Source: Pseudomonas sp. (GTDB taxonomy: Bacteria > Pseudomonadota > Gammaproteobacteria > Pseudomonadales > Pseudomonadaceae). From it: a DNA stretch of 30,417 bases. This document shows positions 15,401-23,627 of this stretch, in pieces. Where the stretch lies: assembly GCF_030147005.1 (NCBI RefSeq), contig NZ_JASLAW010000038.1, positions 1 through 30,417 on the forward strand. The letters run 5' to 3'. A program made the translations under genes and the position numbers. Position 1 is the stretch's first letter. Each line of letters begins with the position of its first letter. The notes under the pieces are model-generated. The model was not told where the DNA came from, did no database searches, and worked only from the letters and a program-made list of their open reading frames with translations.

Positions 15401-17091
15401 GACCATTGACGTTTGGGGGCGAAGGCCAATGGCATGATGACGATGGCCTGCCCGAGCACGGTGCGGTCGGCGACGTCGTCCTGCAGGGCGGCCGCCACGA
15501 AGCGATAACCGCGTTCATCTATGCCGTTTTCCCTACGGATCTTGTACTGCAAGGCCAGCAACGGCAGTTGAACGCGCAGGTGCTGGGCATACAGGGTTTT
15601 ACGGCGCGCCGACTCGGCAGGGTCGTCGAGCAATTTGCTGCTTATCAGCGCGGGATAGGTGGTACCGATATCGACTTGGGTAACGAGCTGTTCCACGTAA
15701 TCGGTGGTCAACCATGCCGGCAGGGGTTTGCTGGCGCGCATTTGCAGGCTCTTTTGACCAATGGGCAGTGCGATGAGGTTTTGCAGGGCCAGGTCGACAA
15801 GGCTGAACTCGTAGGTCTCGTACTGCCCCGGCACAGGGAACACGCCCCACACCACCGGGCTTTTGACCCGCAGGGTCAGGGTGTCCAGGGCCATGTGCGC
15901 GGCCTCGGGATGGTCCTTGATGATCTGCGCCTTGAGCGTGGTTCGGGCGTAATCCTGGATGGAGGGGATATCGTCCTGGTAGCTTTTGCCCGCATTCAGG
16001 CTGTTCAGCGCGGCCAGGTCCTTGAGGTGCTGTGAATAAGCCCCCCGCTCCGACTCCGATGCCTGAACAAGCCAGTCCGGCAATGCTCGCTGATACCAGG
16101 CAAGGTCCGGCCCCTGGGCCGTGACCTGTCCACCGGTACCCGCCACTGCGCTCAAGGGCGTCACACCCGGCGCGGACGGCCTGACCGTGGAGTCGGAAAG
16201 GATTTGCAGCGAGATCAGGATACAGGCCAGGTACTCGAAATAATTCCCTGCGGGCTGGTGCAGGCGCCACTGCAGGCGCTCATAACGCAGGGGTTGCTCC
16301 TCCAGAAAGGTGCGCAGATATTCATTCAGCTCGCCCATGCTGGTGAACTTTGCGTAGCCGTAGAACGAGTGGCAAAGGATGACGGTTTCATCCTCGGACT
16401 GGCTTATCAACACGGCGATAAACAGCGGCTGGGTATGCACAACCTTGCCGTCGTTCACCAGGTCGATGTCGATCAGGCAGGCGCCAGGTTGAAGCGTGTC
16501 GCCGGGTTGGCGATTCGACGTGTCGGGCGAGTAGTACAGGCTGCGCGCCAGCTTGCAGTTTTCGTCGGTCCAGCCGTCGACCTCTTGCACATTCCAGGCC
16601 TCGCGCAGCGTACTGGCCAATGCATGCCAATGCGGGCCGTTGCCGCTGCTGTCATTCCAGAAATCCACCGCCAGCTCTCTGTACGCCCGGTACACCACAG
16701 GCGCCAGCATGTTCAGGGTGTGGGCGACTTCGAGAATACGAACCGGCAAATACACCGCAGGCTCGGTGAGCGGCAGCCGGGTGAGAAAATGCTCGCCCTC
16801 AAGGCACCGGGTTGCAAAGATGCGGCTGGCCTGCGCTGCCAGAAGACTACTGAGCGATGTATAGAGCGGGGGAAGTGCGATGATCTTATCGTCCTCCAGC
16901 TCCCATATGGGTTCGCCTAACAGCGTGGTGTGCGGATCGATATGCAGGTCTGGGTATTGTTCGGCTAACGACTCGCTTAACAGTGCGCCGGCCGCATCCG
17001 CTAACGAGGGGCCGACGCTCAACTGGGAAAGCAGTTTAAGGCTGATAGCGTCGAGCCCTGCATCCTGCTCGGTGGTGTCTGGGGTGGTCAT
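12499..17091 (-). CDS. Giant dermonecrotic-toxin-like (DUF6543-related) protein
   Basis: A 1530-residue protein without an N-terminal signal peptide. I place it, from recalled motifs only, with the large dermonecrotic toxin/DUF6543-type proteins of pseudomonads. N-terminal part (about 1-300): globular, with AYRELAVDFWNDS (136-148). Middle: a hydrophobic region with two candidate membrane helices (about 707-736 and 756-774) separated by a charged HEHGQKQAQW turn. At 866-920 a conserved-looking module has HYYAPVGTRWFEV, GPALI and IDSRLRLRGGG. Then a coiled-coil-rich stretch (about 922-1230), a proline-rich hinge (RPTPPPTPPRPRKK, 1236-1249) and a C-terminal domain ending with LWYAHFHYSTADARADRF (1462-1479) and RRFFFRTKPD. 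AGGGA lies about 7 nt before the ATG. It stands alone, with no immunity, chaperone or secretion gene beside it. Catalytic activity is not identifiable. Confidence 0.7.
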   Translation of the reverse strand: MTTPDTTEQDAGLDAISLKLLSQLSVGPSLADAAGALLSESLAEQYPDLHIDPHTTLLGEPIWELEDDKIIALPPLYTSLSSLLAAQASRIFATRCLEGEHFLTRLPLTEPAVYLPVRILEVAHTLNMLAPVVYRAYRELAVDFWNDSSGNGPHWHALASTLREAWNVQEVDGWTDENCKLARSLYYSPDTSNRQPGDTLQPGACLIDIDLVNDGKVVHTQPLFIAVLISQSEDETVILCHSFYGYAKFTSMGELNEYLRTFLEEQPLRYERLQWRLHQPAGNYFEYLACILISLQILSDSTVRPSAPGVTPLSAVAGTGGQVTAQGPDLAWYQRALPDWLVQASESERGAYSQHLKDLAALNSLNAGKSYQDDIPSIQDYARTTLKAQIIKDHPEAAHMALDTLTLRVKSPVVWGVFPVPGQYETYEFSLVDLALQNLIALPIGQKSLQMRASKPLPAWLTTDYVEQLVTQVDIGTTYPALISSKLLDDPAESARRKTLYAQHLRVQLPLLALQYKIRRENGIDERGYRFVAAALQDDVADRTVLGQAIVIMPLAFAPKRQWSTAVDVVANMYVIGPQNSPDSPCLLYRPLFEPALIQYSSQANLMYGIVQSKTLRDSVLAWLPDSVREDYSNYVFPGDLPAPWIMDDLVVVSSKLWAFSGPMHLGQQAINGDQFATLFDANAQALVELADRASVSNAEARWATLKHAGWLIFNAVLPFMGRYASAAAWIWQIVDQVHAIVEAHEHGQKQAQWAALTDVLLSVGMAITLHVASRARPGAIPAERVPGTPVVFDEKAIIVEQLPAPATDLVASGLELPLNIGGAINRSQKNLTTILDSFTVEKPADLPDAISAEGIYQHLHLLEQHYYAPVGTRWFEVALEGDATIVIVDSEQPSRKGPALIHNAKGEWFIDSRLRLRGGGRKSEIKSVMDKAKATSEKLRTHLAAFEKAKKGAQEDLQAAHLAMTAAPSTSEQAKKRLVYLNKLDSQGSDYEEARKQLMTLNVFTPATDFKQKALGYLKAQLELNEAGIRELQTTFTPTLKTVLDQLESPAQSSTQAVSSADAQAMIDMSDDMIKRLDYARSRFTELRALAKDGLRMIQDSKPRLPAYTGDDLRALQVTLARNLCVTPQSISTESNAWAQINEIVDRADLTVQTLRDTLQERHESRLDECVETLHNLLDQFQLINERLLDFPADFPDQSITPPIEILRAQLREFAERATAELAPLHVEQEQRRIRPTPPPTPPRPRKKFIHTRFNGVLIGEPRLTAVGLETDLVDIKSPLTQHIIATFHERTPGVWVERVEHDTTRPSPKAPDLATSLLNGRTLLDELRVFQIRADEQIGKPSRTPIGIEHMLHQHARLLEQAAQDIEEALTQTNATESQQPSASTLGKQLNDAAQALYRQANEQVQKLIKQQPPTLSGVEWLINHKLISIKKTAKRRRLKSATKDYLDEYTLIDDAGTPLWYAHFHYSTADARADRFLSARLKTPEERALGQAADDLQGLNAEQRVAFYRSTLNLTQARRFFFRTKPD

Positions 17092-17098
17092 GGTACAT

Positions 17099-17174
17099 CC
17101 CTGTCTTGCCGGTTGATGGGTACACGCCGAGGTTTACGCTCGGGGCAGCCATGCTAGAAAGGGGCAAGACAGGG
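17099..17174 (-). promoter_or_regulatory. Perfect 12-bp inverted repeat able to sequester the toxin-like gene's ribosome-binding site
   Basis: CCCTGTCTTGCC (17099-17110) and GGCAAGACAGGG (17163-17174) are perfect complements, 52 bp apart. A 5-bp inner hairpin (CCGAG/CTCGG, 17127-17143) lies between them. On the minus strand the arm next to the gene contains the AGGG ribosome-binding site of the 1530-residue gene (start 17091). A transcript covering both arms, for example readthrough from ansA, could fold and block translation. The repeat could instead be a protein-binding operator. Confidence 0.55.
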
Positions 17175-17196
17175 TGGGGGCTACTTATCTACACCT

Positions 17197-18168
17197 TCAT
17201 TGTGTGCCCAGGTTCAACTCCACCAGGCGTCGGACTTGATCAGTGGCGAGGCCCGCACCGATCAGGGCATGGAGCTTGCCGAACGCTGCTTCGCGGGTCA
17301 TACCGCCACCCGACAGCACGCCCGCTTCGCGCAGGCGACTGCCGGCTTCGTAGACGTCCAGCTCCACGCCGCCCTCATGACATTGAGTGATGGCCACCAC
17401 CACCACCCCCTGATCCCGCGCACGCCGTAGGCTTGCAAGGAACTCAGGATTGTCGCTCGGCCCGGTGCCGTTGCCGAAGCACTCCAGCACCAAGGCCTGA
17501 ATGCCGCTGCCGATCATTGCGTCCAACTGCGCCGCACCGAAGCCGGGGACCAACGGCAGTACGCCGACGTTCGCCAAGGCTTTGGGCGTGCGGTAATCCA
17601 ATGCCGCCGGCAGGGACTCGGCGGGGGCGAAGTCATCCTGGCGTCGCAAGGCCGCAAACGGGTTGCGCCCGGTACTGCGAATCTTTGCGCAACGGGTCGG
17701 GGCCATCAGCACGCCGTGGAAGTACAGGTGCACGCCTGCTGCCAGGCCTTCGCCCAGTGCCGCCAAGGCGCCGCTGACGTTTTCCCAGGCGTCGCTGTCC
17801 GGCACGCCGGCCGGTAGCATGGAGCCGGTGAACACCACCGGCGCCGGCAAGCCCAGCAGTTGGAAGCTCATGGCCGCCGCGCTGTAGGCCAGGGTATCGG
17901 TGCCGTGCAGGACCAATACGGCGTCGCAGCCGTCGTCCACGGCCTCAACCACCGCGGTGCGCAGGCGCTGCCAGTAGGCGGGGTTCATGTTGGCGCTGTC
18001 GATCAGCGGCGACATTTCCCGAAAGCGCCACGCGGGCACCGGCAGGTTGGCAAGCTGTTCGCGCATACGCGCTTCGAAACCGGAAGCCGGGGCCAGGCCG
18101 TTGGCGCTGGCCTGCATGCCGATGGTGCCGCCGGTGTAGAGCACCATGACGTTGTGGGCTGATTGCAT
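17197..18168 (-). CDS. ansA: Type I L-asparaginase
   Basis: A 323-residue cytosolic asparaginase hydrolysing asparagine to aspartate and ammonia. The first active-site block YTGGTIGM is at 11-18 (catalytic threonine 15). The second, HGTDTLAYSA, is at 88-97 (threonine 90, aspartate 91). No signal peptide is present, in keeping with the AnsA rather than the periplasmic AnsB type. The ATG at 18168 has AGGAG 7 nt upstream; the open frame runs 22 codons further upstream but only through the terminator of the previous gene. Neighbours agcS and aspA suggest a role in amino-acid uptake and breakdown, with aspartate passed on to aspartase. Confidence 0.92.
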   Translation of the reverse strand: MQSAHNVMVLYTGGTIGMQASANGLAPASGFEARMREQLANLPVPAWRFREMSPLIDSANMNPAYWQRLRTAVVEAVDDGCDAVLVLHGTDTLAYSAAAMSFQLLGLPAPVVFTGSMLPAGVPDSDAWENVSGALAALGEGLAAGVHLYFHGVLMAPTRCAKIRSTGRNPFAALRRQDDFAPAESLPAALDYRTPKALANVGVLPLVPGFGAAQLDAMIGSGIQALVLECFGNGTGPSDNPEFLASLRRARDQGVVVVAITQCHEGGVELDVYEAGSRLREAGVLSGGGMTREAAFGKLHALIGAGLATDQVRRLVELNLGTQ

Positions 18169-18185
18169 GAAAAATCTCCTGAACG

Positions 18186-18228
18186 AAAAACGCCGCCGGG
18201 CCCAGAGCATGCCCAAGGCCGGGCGGCG
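18186..18228 (-). terminator. Intrinsic terminator downstream of agcS
   Basis: Read on the minus strand, CGCCGCCCGGCC pairs with GGGCCCGGCGGCG (11 of 12 positions) around a 14-nt loop and is followed by TTTTT. It lies between the agcS stop and the ansA start, so it should separate or attenuate the two transcripts. Confidence 0.82.
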
Positions 18229-18244
18229 TGTCATCTAGCGGTGA

Positions 18245-19690
18245 TTAACGTTGCGCTTGAGCGCTCAGTTCCGCCGCCGGGGCCGCTTCGGTTTTCACCG
18301 GGTTGGCCGGCCAGGCCTTGCGGTCCAGGTCCAGGTCAGGGAACTGGCTGGAGTCGAACACGGGGGTCTTGATGCCCGCTGCGCGCTGGTTGTCGTAATC
18401 GTTGAGGATGCGCATGGCGATCTTGAACAGGAAGGCCAGGGCGAACAGGTTGACGAACGCCAGCATGGTCATGGTGATGTCGGCGAAGGCGAACACCGTG
18501 CTCAGGTTCTCGATGGAACCCCAGAAAATCAGCACCAGCACCAGAGCGCGATAGCCCATCAGCACCTTGCGGTTGTTGCCGACCAAAAAGCGCAGGTTGC
18601 TCTCGCCCAGGTAGTAGTTGTACATGATCGAAGTGAACACGAACAACGCCAGGGCCACCGAGATAAACATGCGGCCCCAGTCGCCGACCACCGCCGCCAG
18701 GGAGTTCTGGGTCAGGGCAATGCCGTCGCCTTCAAAGCCTGGGGTGTAGAAGCCGGACAGCAGGATCAACAAGGCGGTGCAGGTGCAGATCACAAAGGTG
18801 TCGAGGAACACGCTGAAGGCCTGGACCACGCCCTGAGCGATCGGGTGCTCGACCGACGCCACGGCTGCCACGTTAGGCGCACTGCCCAAACCGGCTTCGT
18901 TGGCGAACACGCCGCGTTTCACGCCCATGATGATTGCGCTGCCCACCAGGCCGCCGAAGGCCTGGTCGAGGCCGAACGCGCTCTTGACGATGGTCGCGAG
19001 CATGGCCGGGACCTGGTCGAATTGCAGCACGATCACGTACAGGGTCACCGCGATGTAGACCAGGGTCTTGACCGGCACCAGCAGGTCGGCGATCGAGGCG
19101 ATACGCTTGATCCCGCCGATGAACACCAGGCCCAGCAACACCGCCAGCGCAAGGCCGGTGTAGGTGGTGTCCAGGCCGAAGGCGTTATTGAGCGAGTGCG
19201 TCACGGCGTGGGCTTGCAGGCCGTTGAAGGCAAAGCCGAAGGTCACCAGCAACAGGAACGCCATCACCATGCCCAGCCAGCGCTTGTGCAGGCCGTGCTG
19301 GATGTAATAAGCCGGGCCGCCACGGTAGGCGCCTTCGGCATCGGTGCGCTTGTACAGCTGGCCGAGGGAGCACTCGATAAAGCTCGACGACATGCCCACC
19401 AGCGCGGTGACCCACATCCAGAACACGGCACCCGGGCCGCCCAGGGTCACGGCAATGCCGACGCCTGCGATGTTACCGGCACCGACGCGGCCCGCCAGGC
19501 TGAGCATCAGCGCCTGGAACGAACTGAGTTGACCGGCGCTGCTCTTCAGGCTGTCTTTAAACACCGAGAACATATGGAAAAAGTGACGCAATTGAACGAA
19601 ACGCGAGCGGATCGTGAAATAACCGCCGAGCCCGACAATGAGCACGATCAGTACTTTCCCTGAGAGGAAGTCGTTGATGACTTCGAGCAT
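18245..19690 (-). CDS. agcS: Alanine/glycine:cation symporter (AgcS family)
   Basis: A 481-residue inner-membrane sodium/proton-coupled amino-acid importer with about ten hydrophobic segments. Family landmarks are SLAGRVGAGNIAGVGIAVTLGGPGA (read as SLAGRVGAGNIAGVG then TLGGPGA), the substrate region AEGAYRGGPAYYIQHGL, and GVFANEAGLGSAPNVAA. The ATG at 19690 has GAGGA 7 nt upstream. An in-frame ATG at 19807 would add 39 residues lacking family character and is rejected. The C-terminus is a polar tail of about 50 residues. Alanine or glycine is the usual substrate; with ansA and aspA on either side, transport of another small neutral amino acid is possible. Confidence 0.92.
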   Translation of the reverse strand: MLEVINDFLSGKVLIVLIVGLGGYFTIRSRFVQLRHFFHMFSVFKDSLKSSAGQLSSFQALMLSLAGRVGAGNIAGVGIAVTLGGPGAVFWMWVTALVGMSSSFIECSLGQLYKRTDAEGAYRGGPAYYIQHGLHKRWLGMVMAFLLLVTFGFAFNGLQAHAVTHSLNNAFGLDTTYTGLALAVLLGLVFIGGIKRIASIADLLVPVKTLVYIAVTLYVIVLQFDQVPAMLATIVKSAFGLDQAFGGLVGSAIIMGVKRGVFANEAGLGSAPNVAAVASVEHPIAQGVVQAFSVFLDTFVICTCTALLILLSGFYTPGFEGDGIALTQNSLAAVVGDWGRMFISVALALFVFTSIMYNYYLGESNLRFLVGNNRKVLMGYRALVLVLIFWGSIENLSTVFAFADITMTMLAFVNLFALAFLFKIAMRILNDYDNQRAAGIKTPVFDSSQFPDLDLDRKAWPANPVKTEAAPAAELSAQAQR

Positions 19691-19867
19691 GGAGTGTTCC
19701 TCGCTGATTTTTCTAATGGCAAACGCAGGACGGTTCGACGCCGTCGCATCGCACCAGGCAGTGCGCGACAGTTCGACCCCAATCCTTTTGCGGGTGTTGT
19801 TATTCATGCGGTTTCGCGTTGTACCCGGGCCCCGTTACCGACGGCCGCAGACGCGAAGAGGGGCGGC

Positions 19868-19896
19868 ACTATACCTAGCAGAGAGTGATCCGTCTG
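19868..19896 (-). promoter_or_regulatory. Possible agcS promoter
   Basis: On the minus strand TATAGT is a good -10 hexamer, but the -35 (CAGACG, 17 bp spacing) is poor. Use of this promoter would give a leader of about 170 nt, in which I recognised no riboswitch. Confidence 0.3.
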
Positions 19897-19946
19897 CTCG
19901 GGCTGATTAAAGGTTTCACCAAAGTCCTTATGGCTACACCCGTTGA

Positions 19947-20216
19947 CTGTGGGAGTCGGGCTTGCCCTAATGCCGGTCAGTTAAGCGCTAAAGCAGAAAA
20001 ACCTGCGACCTGTGGCGAGGGAGCTTGCTCCCGTTGGGGCGCGAAGCGGCCCCAAAAATGGGACTGCTACGCAGTCCAGCGGGAGCAAGCTCCGTCGCCA
20101 CAGGGACCGGTTCTGTCTTAACTGACTGGCATTAGGGCTTGCCCGCGATGACGGTAGGGCAGGCAATAGTGATGTCGGCTTGCCCACCTTCATCGCGGCA
20201 AGCCCGGCTCCCACAG
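19947..20216. repeat. Nested composite repeat: three sets of inverted arms around a REPIN (copy 2)
   Basis: Outermost arms 19947-19966 and 20197-20216 match at 19 of 20 bases. Next arms 19965-19985 and 20117-20137 match at 20 of 21. The core is the REPIN at 20012-20101. A further small REP hairpin (about 20142-20161 with 20179-20198) lies in the right flank. Together with an AT-richer stretch at 19875-19946 and the aspA terminator it occupies the 649-bp gap between agcS and aspA, in which no gene is seen. Confidence 0.75.
20012..20101. repeat. REPIN, GTGGCGAGGGAGC type
   Basis: Inverted REP pair, GTGGCGAGGGAGCTTGCTCC ... GCTCCGTCGCCAC, with a spacer containing further palindromic blocks (ggggcgcgaagcggcccc and ggactgctacgcagtcc). 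Same family as 8906-8996 and 28871-28977. Confidence 0.88.
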
Positions 20217-20250
20217 AGGATTGCGGTGTTCGGTCGAGCGTGTTTCAAGC

Positions 20251-20285
20251 AAAAAAAAGGGCCTGAAGAACGAGCCTTCAAGCCC
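20251..20285 (-). terminator. Intrinsic terminator of aspA
   Basis: On the minus strand GGGCTTGAAG pairs with CTTCAGGCCC (one T-G wobble) around a 7-nt loop, followed by eight T. It lies 55 bp after the aspA stop. Confidence 0.92.
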
Positions 20286-20339
20286 TCAAAAGGTGAGAGG
20301 TGTCTAGTCCCTCAGCCTGGTGAGCGGTGCAACAAACGC

Positions 20340-21764
<1,425 letters not shown>

Positions 21765-21812
21765 GACGGAAATCATCTCGATAAGGACCCGGAACTGGCC
21801 GGAACGCTGCGA

Positions 21813-21842
21813 ATGCTAGGCTTGTAGAAGTTTTTGGGCCAA
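21813..21842 (-). promoter_or_regulatory. Possible aspA promoter overlapping a LysR-type dyad
   Basis: On the minus strand TTGGCC and TAGCAT, spaced 18 bp, resemble a sigma-70 promoter (4 of 6 each). The -35 overlaps the left arm of the inverted repeat GGCCA-N14-TGGCC (21837-21860), a candidate binding site for the divergent LysR protein. Confidence 0.35.
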
Positions 21843-21946
21843 TGCTGTTAACCGCTGGCCTATGCACAAACGGCATAATGTGGGTGTGACCCAGTTACCA
21901 TGACGGGCGTGTGTGCCAAAATGGTGCATTCCCGTGGGAGGCAGTG

Positions 21947-22870
21947 ATGAACCTTGAAAGCAAATGGCTGGAAGACTTCAGCGCCTTGGCGGCGACGCGC
22001 AGCTTTTCCCAGGCGGCGGAGCGGCGCTTTGTCACCCAGCCGGCATTCAGCCGACGTATTCGCAGCCTGGAAGCGGCGTTGGGGCTGACGCTGGTCAATC
22101 GCTCACGCACGCCCGTGGAGCTGACGGCGGCGGGGCAGTTGTTCCTGGTCACTGCACGCACGGTGGTCGAACAACTCGGTGAAGTGCTGCGCCATTTGCA
22201 TCACCTCGAAGGCGGTCAGGGCGAGGTCATGCAAGTGGCGGCCGCCCACTCCCTGGCGCTGGGTTTCTTCCCGCGTTGGATCGCGCAGTTGCGCAATGAG
22301 GGCCTGAACATCGCCACGCGGCTGGTCGCCACCAACGTGGGCGATGCCGTTCACGCCCTGCGCGAAGGCGGCTGCGACCTGATGCTGGCGTTCTACGACC
22401 CCGACGCCGCGATGCAGATGGACGCCGAGATCTTCCCCTCGCTGCACCTGGGCAACACCGAAATGCTCCCGGTGTGCGCCGCCGATGCCGACGGCAAACC
22501 ATTGTTCGATCTGGAAGGCGAGGGCAGCGTGCCGTTGCTGGCTTACAGTGCCGGGGCGTTCCTCGGCCGCTCGGTGAATTTACTCCTGCGCCAGCGCGCC
22601 CTGCGCTTTACCACCATTTATGAAACCGCCATGGCTGACAGCCTCAAGAGCATGGCGCTGGAAGGGCTGGGCATCGCCTGGGTGCCGCAATTGAGTGTGC
22701 GTGCCGAACTGGCTCGGGGCGAATTAGTGGTGTGTGGTGGTGCGCAATGGCATGTGCCGCTGGAGATTCGGTTGTATCGGTGTGCTTTGGTGCGCAAGGC
22801 GAACGTGCGATTGTTGTGGCGTAAGCTGGAAGGCGGCGCGGCGCAAAACCCGCCGGCTGAACGCGCTTAA
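21947..22870 (+). CDS. LysR-family regulator divergent from aspA
   Basis: A 307-residue LysR-type regulator. The N-terminal helix-turn-helix (about 8-65, SFSQAAERRFVTQPAFSRRIR region) is followed by an effector-binding domain (about 92-295) with GLGIAWVPQ near its end. ATG 21947 is preceded by GGGAGG about 7 nt upstream; the open frame reaches back to 21911 without a better site. It is divergent from aspA, so aspartase control is the likely role. The same LysR/aspA arrangement is recalled from P. aeruginosa and P. putida. Its effector is unknown; aspartate, asparagine or fumarate would fit. Confidence 0.87.
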   Translation: MNLESKWLEDFSALAATRSFSQAAERRFVTQPAFSRRIRSLEAALGLTLVNRSRTPVELTAAGQLFLVTARTVVEQLGEVLRHLHHLEGGQGEVMQVAAAHSLALGFFPRWIAQLRNEGLNIATRLVATNVGDAVHALREGGCDLMLAFYDPDAAMQMDAEIFPSLHLGNTEMLPVCAADADGKPLFDLEGEGSVPLLAYSAGAFLGRSVNLLLRQRALRFTTIYETAMADSLKSMALEGLGIAWVPQLSVRAELARGELVVCGGAQWHVPLEIRLYRCALVRKANVRLLWRKLEGGAAQNPPAERA

Positions 22871-22871
22871 A

Positions 22872-22901
22872 TGTGGATGCTGGCAAGCCTGCTCCCACAG
22901 A
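22872..22901. repeat. Solitary REP-like half element
   Basis: TGTGGATGCTGGCAAGCCTG followed by CTCCCACAG contains the GGCAAGCC(N)GCTCCCACAG end of the REP family. The same sequence is the outer arm at 20197-20216. No second copy pairs with it here, so it is an isolated remnant. Confidence 0.6.
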
Positions 22902-22977
22902 TTTTGTGGTGTTTTCGCTGACTTGTAAGTCAATAAAACCGCCGCTTTGACTGGGTAGACAGATGGTCATCCCAGGG

Positions 22978-23006
22978 GCTGTTTATCTGAATTATTACGG
23001 TATACT
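22978..23006 (+). promoter_or_regulatory. Probable purEK promoter
   Basis: TATACT at 23001-23006 is a near-perfect -10 hexamer in an AT-rich stretch. The -35 (GCTGTT, 17 bp spacing) is weak. Transcription from about 23013 would give a leader of about 110 nt before purE. Confidence 0.55.
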
Positions 23007-23048
23007 GCGCGGCCTTCGGCCGGTCCAATCGGCCTGATTTCGTACACC

Positions 23049-23086
23049 AAGCCACGCCGGATTTCCCGCGTGGCTTGTTGTTTTTT
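23049..23086 (+). terminator. Intrinsic terminator inside the purEK leader (attenuator candidate)
   Basis: A perfect 9-bp stem AAGCCACGC / GCGTGGCTT with a 10-nt loop is followed by GTTGTTTTTT. It sits between the TATACT promoter and the purE start, 38 bp before the ATG. It may terminate a short leader RNA of about 70-75 nt or simply end the upstream LysR transcript. Confidence 0.85.
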
Positions 23087-23124
23087 GACGCGCCTGCGGG
23101 CGCCCAGAGAGAAGAGGCACGACG

Positions 23125-23616
23125 ATGAGTGCATTGGTTGGCGTGATCATGGGCTCCAAGTCCGATTGGTCCACCCTTAGCCACACCGCCGATATGCTGG
23201 AAAAACTCGGCATTCCGTACGAAGTGAAGGTGGTCTCCGCCCACCGCACCCCGGACTTGCTGTTCCAGTATGCCGATGAGGCAGAAACCCGTGGCATCGA
23301 GGTGATCATCGCCGGTGCCGGCGGTGCGGCGCACTTGCCAGGCATGTGTGCAGCCAAGACTCACCTGCCCGTGCTGGGCGTACCGGTGCAGTCGTCGATG
23401 CTCTCGGGCGTGGATTCGCTGTTGTCCATCGTGCAAATGCCGGCCGGCATCCCGGTGGCGACCCTGGCGATCGGCAAGGCCGGCGCGATCAACGCCGCAT
23501 TGTTGTCCGCCAGTATCCTGGGCGCCAAGCACCCGCAGTTTCATGCGGTGCTGAAAAAATTCCGTGCTGAGCAGACAGACAGCGTGCTGGACAATCCAGA
23601 CCCACGTATCGCCTGA
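23125..23616 (+). CDS. purE: N5-carboxyaminoimidazole ribonucleotide mutase
   Basis: A 163-residue class I PurE, which moves the carboxyl group of N5-CAIR to carbon 4 to give CAIR in purine synthesis; cytosolic, usually an octamer. The active-site loops are GSKSDW (10-15), VSAHRTPD and the GAGGAAHLPGM segment, all intact. Length is normal (about 160 aa). The ATG at 23125 follows a purine-rich AGAGAAGAGG about 9 nt upstream. purK starts 11 bp after the stop, so they form one operon. Expression probably depends on the leader terminator at 23049-23086. Confidence 0.96.
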   Translation: MSALVGVIMGSKSDWSTLSHTADMLEKLGIPYEVKVVSAHRTPDLLFQYADEAETRGIEVIIAGAGGAAHLPGMCAAKTHLPVLGVPVQSSMLSGVDSLLSIVQMPAGIPVATLAIGKAGAINAALLSASILGAKHPQFHAVLKKFRAEQTDSVLDNPDPRIA

Positions 23617-23627
23617 GGTTGTTGACG

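Noticed and set aside
18251..19663. A 470-codon plus-strand open frame opposite agcS
   Set aside because: Antisense shadow, extremely rich in His, Gln and Glu, no start signal.
19691..19870. Glycine riboswitch in the agcS leader
   Set aside because: AgcS genes are riboswitch-controlled in some bacteria, but the conserved glycine aptamer core was not found.
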